Assembly: GCA_024401495.1 (NCBI GenBank)
Contig: JAKSKW010000019.1
Location: 1-32,938, forward strand
Source: Paludibacteraceae bacterium
GTDB taxonomy: Bacteria > Bacteroidota > Bacteroidia > Bacteroidales > Paludibacteraceae
DNA: 32,938 nucleotides
Direction: 5' to 3'
The notes beneath the pieces are model-generated. The model was not told where the DNA came from. It did no database searches and saw only the letters and a program-made list of their open reading frames with translations. The position numbers and the translations under genes are program-made. Shown one piece after another: positions 7,896 through 14,635 of the stretch (position 1 is the stretch's first letter; each line of letters starts with the position of its first letter).

Positions 7896-10800
7896 GTGGA
7901 TAGAATATTTTTATCGATATATTTCTTTTTTGAGCAACGGCGTTCACTTCTGTGGATGTCGCTTGTTGTGTTGATTGCTCTCCTTGGATTTTCCGCATCA
8001 CGTTTGTCTTTTGAGCAGGATATCATGAAGATTCTGCCCAATAATGGGAATGATGTAGCCCAGAAACTGGTGTTTGAAAAACTAAAGGTGAAGGATAACG
8101 TTGTGGTGATGGTGAGTCCTGTGGAGACGAAGAATGCTGCGTCTTCACAAGATCATGACCTTGCAACAGTACATAATTGTGCGTTGGCGTTGGAGAAGGA
8201 GTTGAATGAGGCTCTTGTGCCTGACCTTGCCAAAAGTGTCAGCTTCACTGTTAATCCCGATGCAGCACAATCCACTTCTGATATCATCTATGGTAATCTG
8301 CCGATCTATATCGAAAATTCCGTCTACTCTGATTTTGATTCTATTTTTTCTGCGGAAGCCATTGAAAAGAGAATGGCTTCAAACTATGAGTCGCTCCATG
8401 CGTTTTGGGGTGGATATGCCGCAGAATATATCTATAAAGATCCGTTTGGACTTGCTGGCCCGGCATTGAAAAGTCTTGCCAACACACAAGTCTCATCTAA
8501 ATATTCGATAATCAACGGTGGTGTCTACCTTTCTACTGATACCACTGCTATGATCACCATCACTCCAACTTTCCCGGCTGGAGATTTGAACGCTTCCAAA
8601 CAGCTTACTGATGTTTTGGAAAGTGTGGTGGCAAAACATAACGAGTGCAAAATCGATTGCTTCGGTGGTCCGGTGATGGGTGTGTACAACTCACGTTGTG
8701 TGCAGAATGATATGGGTTTGACAATTGTCGTCGCTATCTTGGCGATATGCACGATCATATTCTTCTCGTTCCGTGACAGAAAGAGTGTCATTCTTATTCT
8801 TCTTCCAAGCACCTTCGGATTCCTATTCTCGTTGGCCGTTTTGTCTCTTTTCAAAGATTCTGTTTCTTTGATTGCAATGGGATCAAGCAGCGCAATTCTC
8901 GGAGTTGTAATGAGTTATGCCATACATGTGGTGACGCATAAGGAGCATTGCAAAGATGCGCCGCAGTTGATTAAAGAATTATCGTCGCCGCTTACTGTCG
9001 GCAGTCTCACTACAATCGGAGCTTTCTTCAGTTTGACATTCACGTCGTCTTCCTTATTGGTGGATTTCGGATTCCTTGCGTCGAATATGATCATTGGCGC
9101 GATGATTTTCTGTTTGATCTATCTTCCTCATATTATGAGTTATGGGGAGACGGGGGAGAAACGTAAACTTTTGCAGTGGATTGAGGCAGCCAACTCCTAC
9201 AAGATTGAGAATATGTCATTCTTGGTGGTGGTGATTTTGTTGCTGTCAGGCTATGGATTCTACCATTACGACGATGTTGAGTTTGACGCCGACATGATCC
9301 ATCTCTGCTATTATCCGGATGGAGCTCATGATGTGGAGAAAAAATTGCAGCGTTCCACTTGTGATGAGGGTGAGGAATCGATCTATTTCGTGTCAACGGG
9401 AGAGACCGATGAAGAAGCACTTGCATCGTATCATAAGATGAATCAGATGCTTGATTCTCTGCTTGCATCTGGCGATATTGTCCGCCATTCACATTTGGAT
9501 AGATTGTTGGTGTCGGAGAAAGAGCAGCAGGAGAGGGTGGAGAAGTGGAATGCCTTCTGGACTCCTGAGCGTAAGAGATCGGTGGTGGCGCAACTGAAGA
9601 AATCTGCAGAGAAATATGGCTTTGAAACGTCTGCTTTCGAACCATTCTATAAGACAATCAACGCTGACTATAAGGCAGACGCGGTGACCGCCACATTTGA
9701 AAAAGCCCCACAGTCGCCACTAACACAACATCTCGACAGTTGGTTTTGCACTGAAGACGGAATGAAGATGGCGATTTCCAATGCAGTGATGAAAGCCGAT
9801 GCCAAACAGAAAGTCTATGATTCATTCGTAGACAATAAGGGTGTGGTGATTCTCGACAAGCCACATTTTATTCAAGGGTATATGCGTAGTGTGCAGGACG
9901 ATTTCTATTTTGTATTGGGTGTGTCGTCGCTGATTGTGTTCCTTGGATTGCTGCTTAATTATGGAAGTTTGGAATTGACCATATTGAGTTTTGTGCCGAT
10001 GGCGTTGGCTTGGCTCATTATTTTAGGAGTGATGTATTTCTTCGGATTGTCATTCAATATTGTGAGTGTCATCATCTCTACCTTCATCTTCGGAATCGGA
10101 GACGATTTCAGTATCTTCATCACGGATGGACTGGTGGATGGATACAGCACAGGCAAGCAGACGTTGGTATCGCACAAGACCGCCATTTTCTTCTCGTCAA
10201 TCGTATCCATACTTGGTATGGGTGTGCTGGTGTTTGCCAAGCATCCATCGTTGCTATCTGTGGCTTACGCGTCATTGATTGGAATGTTTGCGACGGTGTT
10301 GATCGCTTACGTTGTGCAGCCATTAGTATTCCGATTGCTTGTCACAAATCGAACAAAGAAGGGCTTGGCTCCAGGCACTATCAACAGTTTCTTGTGGACT
10401 GTATTTTTGATTGGAGGTTTCGGAGTTGCAGGATTTGTTTTGTCGTTGATCGCACTTTTGTCGTATTGTCTGCCATTAAAGAGAATATGGCGATATAACT
10501 TGCTTCACTATATGATCTGCTATTTCTGCAGATGGCTGCTATGGGTAGCGTCTCCACGTCTAACAAGAAAAGATCCTGATAATTCACATGAGGATTTCAC
10601 AAAACCAGCCTTGATAATCGCCAACCATCAGTCGGTGTTGGATATTGTACGTGTGATGGCGTTGACTCCGAAGGTGGTGATTATGGCAAAGTCGTCCAAC
10701 TGGAATTCCCCTGTCTACGGAGTGCTTCTCCATTTGTCTGGTTTCTTCTGTAGCGACGACGCCATTGAAAACTATCTTCCGAAGTTGAAGGGATTGGTAG

Positions 10801-11774
10801 ACAATGGCTATAGCATCTGTGTCTTCCCAGAGGGAGAGAGAAGCGTCGACGGAAAAATCGCCAAATTCCATCCTGGAGCCTTCTATTTGGCAAGTGAACT
10901 TGGCATTGATATTCTGCCTATTGTGTTTGCTGGCCATCACTACGGAATCCGAAAAGGAGATATTCTTTATGTCGGCCGCACAAATATGGCGATGAAGATA
11001 TGTGAAAGACGCCCTTGTTCGACAACTGAACGAGCAAAGAGACTATTCAAGAATGACGCTGCTGAGTATGAGGCATTCATTAAGGATGAATATGCCGCTC
11101 TATTGAAGGATATCAATTCTCCTGCGAATCCATACTTCAGACATTTGTTGGAGCAGAACTATATTTTGAAGGGTCCCGTACTTGAGTACTACACAAAGAT
11201 CAAGGTGAGAATGGAGGATGACTATAGAAAGTATTGGGAGCAGATTCCAAACAATGCCGTCGTTTCGGATTTGGGATGTGGCTATGGATATTTGTCATTC
11301 ATGTTGAGCCATATGATGCCTGACGCAACCTTCTACTCATTTGATTACGACGAAGATAAGATAGCGCTTGCCAAGAATTGTTATGCTGTTTCTCCTAACC
11401 ATACATATACGTTAGGGGATATCGTCAGTTCAGATTTAGAAGAGAGCGACGTCTTCATCATCAACGACGTTCTTCATTATTTGACCGCCAATGAGCGAGA
11501 GAATGTGCTCAGCAAGTGTTTGGCAAAACTCAAGGACGGAGGCAAGATTATAGTGAGAGATGCCGACAAAAGTCAGGAGAGCACTCATAAAGTCACCAGA
11601 TTGACGGAATGGTTGTCAACTTCACCTGTAATCAGTTTCAATAAGGCGGAGCGAGATATTGATTTCTTTGATGCTGATGAGATGAGAAGATTTGCAGAGA
11701 AGAATGGTTTGAGCATTGAAATCACCGACAACGACGAGAAGACATCAAATAAGATATTTGTTTTACAACGATAA
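7896..11774 (+). CDS. Trifunctional MMPL/RND-type exporter / lysophospholipid acyltransferase / SAM methyltransferase fusion
   Basis: A 1292-aa inner-membrane protein with three modules. The first (about 1-840) is an MMPL/RND-like transporter. One N-terminal helix, a large periplasmic loop, a helix bundle (about 270-425), a second loop and a second bundle (about 665-830) follow the usual two-fold pattern. The second (about 860-1080) is a PlsC-type acyltransferase with the catalytic NHQSVLD (910-916) and FPEGERS (977-983). The third (about 1100-1292) is a class I methyltransferase with SAM motif DLGCGYGYLS beginning at 1125. All active-site motifs look intact. Such fusions are known in Bacteroidetes and are often linked to aryl-polyene or flexirubin-type lipid pathways. 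No ketosynthase or dehydratase genes of such a pathway occur here. The GTG start fits the usual N-terminus (basic residues, then helix); the next in-frame ATG would cut into the first helix. Confidence 0.88.
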   Translation: MDRIFLSIYFFFEQRRSLLWMSLVVLIALLGFSASRLSFEQDIMKILPNNGNDVAQKLVFEKLKVKDNVVVMVSPVETKNAASSQDHDLATVHNCALALEKELNEALVPDLAKSVSFTVNPDAAQSTSDIIYGNLPIYIENSVYSDFDSIFSAEAIEKRMASNYESLHAFWGGYAAEYIYKDPFGLAGPALKSLANTQVSSKYSIINGGVYLSTDTTAMITITPTFPAGDLNASKQLTDVLESVVAKHNECKIDCFGGPVMGVYNSRCVQNDMGLTIVVAILAICTIIFFSFRDRKSVILILLPSTFGFLFSLAVLSLFKDSVSLIAMGSSSAILGVVMSYAIHVVTHKEHCKDAPQLIKELSSPLTVGSLTTIGAFFSLTFTSSSLLVDFGFLASNMIIGAMIFCLIYLPHIMSYGETGEKRKLLQWIEAANSYKIENMSFLVVVILLLSGYGFYHYDDVEFDADMIHLCYYPDGAHDVEKKLQRSTCDEGEESIYFVSTGETDEEALASYHKMNQMLDSLLASGDIVRHSHLDRLLVSEKEQQERVEKWNAFWTPERKRSVVAQLKKSAEKYGFETSAFEPFYKTINADYKADAVTATFEKAPQSPLTQHLDSWFCTEDGMKMAISNAVMKADAKQKVYDSFVDNKGVVILDKPHFIQGYMRSVQDDFYFVLGVSSLIVFLGLLLNYGSLELTILSFVPMALAWLIILGVMYFFGLSFNIVSVIISTFIFGIGDDFSIFITDGLVDGYSTGKQTLVSHKTAIFFSSIVSILGMGVLVFAKHPSLLSVAYASLIGMFATVLIAYVVQPLVFRLLVTNRTKKGLAPGTINSFLWTVFLIGGFGVAGFVLSLIALLSYCLPLKRIWRYNLLHYMICYFCRWLLWVASPRLTRKDPDNSHEDFTKPALIIANHQSVLDIVRVMALTPKVVIMAKSSNWNSPVYGVLLHLSGFFCSDDAIENYLPKLKGLVDNGYSICVFPEGERSVDGKIAKFHPGAFYLASELGIDILPIVFAGHHYGIRKGDILYVGRTNMAMKICERRPCSTTERAKRLFKNDAAEYEAFIKDEYAALLKDINSPANPYFRHLLEQNYILKGPVLEYYTKIKVRMEDDYRKYWEQIPNNAVVSDLGCGYGYLSFMLSHMMPDATFYSFDYDEDKIALAKNCYAVSPNHTYTLGDIVSSDLEESDVFIINDVLHYLTANERENVLSKCLAKLKDGGKIIVRDADKSQESTHKVTRLTEWLSTSPVISFNKAERDIDFFDADEMRRFAEKNGLSIEITDNDEKTSNKIFVLQR

Positions 11775-11806
11775 CGAAAACGAAAAGAAACAAAAAATAT
11801 AAAGTT

Positions 11807-12163
11807 ATGGCACAGAACGATTTTAATCTAGAAGGAGACGACGAAGAAGTTCAGTTTATCCTTGAGAATTTGGATGAGGATTACGCTGACACAACGGCTG
11901 AGGAGGTCGAGTATATTCTAGACCACCTATGGCAATACTACGATGAGCAGGGATTCCTTGATGAGAATTCAAGCGACGAAGTAGATATTGATGAGGATGA
12001 GATCCTACAGTATGTCTTGGATCAGGTAGAGAAGGACAAGAAAGCAGGAGAGAAGTTGGCAAAGAGATTCGACGAGGATCGTATTGCGGCTGTTCTTGAG
12101 TGTGAGTATGGATATTGTGATCAGGAAGGAATCTTCACAGACAACGAGGAAGAAGAGGCATAA
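11807..12163 (+). CDS. Small, extremely acidic conserved-type protein of unknown function
   Basis: A 118-aa soluble protein with no signal peptide and no membrane segment. Asp and Glu make up a very large share; clusters such as EGDDEEVQ, DEDYADTT and the C-terminal NEEEEA stand out. Helical stretches like VEYILDHLWQYYDEQG and EILQYVLDQVEKDKK may form a small helical domain. It starts 32 nt after the exporter fusion, across a short CGAAAA-type repeat, and is probably co-transcribed with it. A family was not recognised. Codon usage matches the neighbours and the reading frame is clean, so it is taken as a real gene. Confidence 0.75.
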   Translation: MAQNDFNLEGDDEEVQFILENLDEDYADTTAEEVEYILDHLWQYYDEQGFLDENSSDEVDIDEDEILQYVLDQVEKDKKAGEKLAKRFDEDRIAAVLECEYGYCDQEGIFTDNEEEEA

Positions 12164-12199
12164 TAGAAAATGCTGAATTAGGAATGCGTAATGCATAAT

Positions 12200-12233
12200 G
12201 GAGGCGTGAATATTTGCGTCTCCATTATTTTTA
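12200..12233 (+). terminator. Hairpin terminator with GCGTCTCC arm (repeat family)
   Basis: ATGGAGGCG and GCGTCTCCAT form a stem with one wobble around an AT-rich loop, followed by a T-rich stretch. The preceding sequence AATGCATAATG also occurs before the hairpin at 21841, so the unit looks like a dispersed repeat used as a terminator. The rest of 12234-12400 shows no gene; short open frames there have no codon support. Confidence 0.65.
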
Positions 12234-12401
12234 TGGCGGTTGTCAGAAGTATGTACATGCATTATGTTAAAATGCAAGAGAGAAGTGCTGATAATATGGA
12301 TTTTTGTCAATGCAATAATTTTATTGCTTACATTGTGAAAAAAATATTGTACGAAATCGCAAAAAAAATGTGTTTTTGAAGCATGTTATGAAAAATAAAT
12401 G

Positions 12402-12409
12402 TAATTTTG
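12402..12409 (+). promoter_or_regulatory. -7 promoter element of the Ala-rich lipoprotein gene
   Basis: TAATTTTG matches the Bacteroidetes -7 consensus TAnnTTTG exactly. The nearest TTTG (12375-12378) is 23 nt away, slightly more than the usual spacing. The ATG at 12461 lies about 50 nt downstream. Confidence 0.55.
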
Positions 12410-12460
12410 CATCCGAATTCAAAATGCGAATTTGTTTAATTCATATTATATACAAGAGAA

Positions 12461-12682
12461 ATGAAAAAAGTTGTTCTATTCTTTGTTGCTGGTGCTGCTC
12501 TATGTCTAGCATCTTGCTGTGGTTCTAAGTGCGAGAAGGCTGCTGCTGAGGCTGCTGATTCAACTGTTGCTGCTGTTGAGGCTGTAGCTGATACTGTTGC
12601 TGCTGTTGCTGACTCTGTAGTTGCTGTTGCTGATTCTGTAGTTGCTGCTGCTGATTCAGTTGTTGCTGAGGCTGCAAAGTAA
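12461..12682 (+). CDS. Small Ala/Val-rich repeat lipoprotein
   Basis: A 73-aa precursor. Residues 1-19 form a lipoprotein signal peptide ending in the lipobox LASC, with Cys19 as the lipidation site. The mature part is built from a seven-residue repeat of the form AD(S/T)V(V/A)Ax. Four copies are near-identical at DNA level (21-bp units from 12587 to 12670). The regular spacing suggests a long amphipathic helix or coiled coil, by loose analogy with Lpp-type envelope lipoproteins; this is inference. Similar short Ala-rich lipoproteins are familiar in Bacteroidetes but have no assigned role. It has its own -7 element upstream and a strong terminator after it, so it is a single-gene unit. Confidence 0.8.
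   Translation: MKKVVLFFVAGAALCLASCCGSKCEKAAAEAADSTVAAVEAVADTVAAVADSVVAVADSVVAAADSVVAEAAK
12587..12670 (+). repeat. 21-bp in-frame tandem repeat, four copies
   Basis: Units at 12587-12607, 12608-12628, 12629-12649 and 12650-12670 follow the pattern GCTGAYWCWGTWGTTGCTGNN and encode AD(S/T)V(V/A)Ax. The period is a multiple of three, so copy-number change would keep the frame. Confidence 0.8.
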
Positions 12683-12702
12683 TAAATTTACGCTGAAGAC
12701 AT

Positions 12703-12736
12703 AGGGCTTCATCCGGAAGGATGGAGCCTTTTTTTG
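12703..12736 (+). terminator. Intrinsic terminator after the Ala-rich lipoprotein
   Basis: A 12-bp stem (12703-12714 with 12719-12730, two G-T wobbles) closes a GGAA tetraloop and is followed by seven or more T. It lies 20 nt after the stop codon. Confidence 0.9.
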
Positions 12737-12837
12737 TTTTCCTAAAAATTCTTAATTGTTAGAAAATAATTAATGCGGTGGGTGTGGTAACGCTTAAATT
12801 ATATGTATTTTCGCATATGGATTTGAAACTAATGCTG

Positions 12838-14565
12838 ATGAGAAAAGAAAGAAGAGTATTTGTTGCGATTTTGATGTCGCTGATGTCAATGTTTGGTGCA
12901 AGTGCCCAGCAATCGAGTTTGTCGCCCGACCTTCAGAAGATAATATGGGCTTCACACTTTGTTGTCAACAACTACGTGGATACAGTCAACGAGAAACAGT
13001 TTGCGGATGAAGCTATCGCTGCCATGTTGCAGACGCTTGATCCACACTCCTCATATATCCCAAAAGAAGAAGTTGAAAAAGCCAATGAAGGTTTGCGTGG
13101 CGATTTTGATGGAATCGGTGTGACATTCCAGATGTTGGAAGACACGATGGTGGTGATGCAGACAATCAGTGGAGCCCCTGCTGAGAAAGTTGGAATTATG
13201 GCAGGAGATAAGATTGTCTCTGTCGACGGGGAGAATATCGTAAAGATGAGCACCAATGAGATTCAGAAACGTGTGCGTGGTCCGCGTGGTACGGATGTCA
13301 ATATCGAAGTGGTAAGAGGTGGTGAGCCTGCACCATTGCAGTTTACAATTACGCGTGATAAAATTCCTTTGTATAGCGTTGACGCGTCGTATATGATTGA
13401 TAAAGAGGTGGGTTACATCAAGATCAACCGTTATGCGCGTACCACAATGGATGAGTATGTTGAGGCGTTCAACAAATTGTCGAAGCAGGGAATGAAGTAT
13501 ATGGTCATCGACCTTCAGGGTAATGGAGGTGGATTCTTGAACACAGCTAAAGATCTTGTCTCTATGTTCGTCCCTGAGAATTCGATGGTGGTTTACACAG
13601 AGGGAGTTCACCAGCCAAGACAGGAGTATCGTTCGTCAGACAGATACTTCGATGGCGAAGGAGCTATGATGGCACCGTCGAAGAGAAAAGAGGGACAGTT
13701 CCGTGAGAATGTAACATCTCCAGCACCTCATGAGAATCGACTTGTGATTTTGGTCGACGAGAATTCTGCCTCTGCGTCGGAGATCACAGCCGGTGCCTTG
13801 CAGGATCTTGACCGAGCTGTCATTGTTGGCCGCCGTACATTCGGAAAAGGTTTGGTGCAGAAACCATTCAAGTTCCAGGATGGAAGTGAGATGCGTCTTA
13901 CTATCGCCAAGTATTATACTCCGGCAGGAAGATGTGTGCAGAAGCCATACGAGAAGAACGGAAAGAAAGACTACGCCAAGGATTTGAGCGACAGATGGGC
14001 TCGTGGAGAGTATATGCACGAGGATAGCATTTCGTTCCCTGATTCGTTGAAATACACTACTCTATATAAGAACCGTACAATCTACGGTGGTGGAGGAATC
14101 ATGCCGGACGTCTTTGTTCCGCTTGACACAACTTACAACACTGCTTATTATAGAAAGGTGATTGGTAAGGGAATCATGAACAAGTTCTGCTTGAAGTATG
14201 TGGAGAAGAACCGTGAGAAGTTGAATGGAAAGTACGACTACGAGAAGGAAGGCTCATTTGATGAGTTCAACAATAAATTCGAGGTGACAGACGGAATGTT
14301 GGAGGATATGTTGAAACAGGCAGACGATGCTAAGATTGAGCGTGATGAAGAGCAGATCAAGCGTTCTCGTGAGCACATGAAGATTAATATGAAGGCATTG
14401 ATCGCCAGCGACCTTTGGGGACATGCTAAATATTATGAGATTATGAATACTCAGAGCGACGTTGTCAAGAAAGCGTTGGAGATAATCAATAATCCTGAAC
14501 TTTATAAGAATTCTTTTGTTGATAGAAAAAGTAAGGCGAAGGAAGGTGAAAAAAAGAAAAAATAA
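12838..14565 (+). CDS. S41 family C-terminal processing peptidase (second copy)
   Basis: An exported protease of the CtpA family, 575 aa from the chosen start. The frame is open from a GTG at 12778, but MRKERRVFVAILMSLMSMFG at 12838 gives a proper signal peptide (ending GASA). The region before it contains a -7-like TATTTTCG (12806-12813), which would place the transcript start near 12820. The PDZ domain (about 65-155) includes GAPAEKVGIMAGDKIVSVDG. Catalytic residues by family comparison are Ser312 (ENSASASE), Lys337 and Gln341 (RTFGKGLVQ), with the standard 25-residue spacing. The C-terminal 200 residues are highly charged and end in a Lys-rich tail. It resembles the protein at 4892 throughout and is a paralogue, not a recent duplicate. 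A hairpin between convergent genes follows it. Confidence 0.92.
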   Translation: MRKERRVFVAILMSLMSMFGASAQQSSLSPDLQKIIWASHFVVNNYVDTVNEKQFADEAIAAMLQTLDPHSSYIPKEEVEKANEGLRGDFDGIGVTFQMLEDTMVVMQTISGAPAEKVGIMAGDKIVSVDGENIVKMSTNEIQKRVRGPRGTDVNIEVVRGGEPAPLQFTITRDKIPLYSVDASYMIDKEVGYIKINRYARTTMDEYVEAFNKLSKQGMKYMVIDLQGNGGGFLNTAKDLVSMFVPENSMVVYTEGVHQPRQEYRSSDRYFDGEGAMMAPSKRKEGQFRENVTSPAPHENRLVILVDENSASASEITAGALQDLDRAVIVGRRTFGKGLVQKPFKFQDGSEMRLTIAKYYTPAGRCVQKPYEKNGKKDYAKDLSDRWARGEYMHEDSISFPDSLKYTTLYKNRTIYGGGGIMPDVFVPLDTTYNTAYYRKVIGKGIMNKFCLKYVEKNREKLNGKYDYEKEGSFDEFNNKFEVTDGMLEDMLKQADDAKIERDEEQIKRSREHMKINMKALIASDLWGHAKYYEIMNTQSDVVKKALEIINNPELYKNSFVDRKSKAKEGEKKKK

Positions 14566-14581
14566 GAATTAAGGTAAATAA

Positions 14582-14613
14582 AAGAAGGGCATGGCTTCAG
14601 CCATGCCCTTCTT
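14582..14613. terminator. Bidirectional terminator between convergent genes
   Basis: AAGAAGGGCATGGC (14582-14595) and GCCATGCCCTTCTT (14600-14613) form a perfect 14-bp stem around TTCA. It is A-rich on the left and T-rich on the right, between the stop of the S41 gene (14565) and that of the minus-strand cytolysin-like gene (14636). Placement and symmetry suit termination of both. Confidence 0.9.
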
Positions 14614-14635
14614 ATTTGTTTTATCAGCTCACTCA

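Noticed and set aside
12191..12379. 62-codon open frame in the gap before the Ala-rich lipoprotein
   Set aside because: It overlaps a terminator hairpin and has no gene-like composition.
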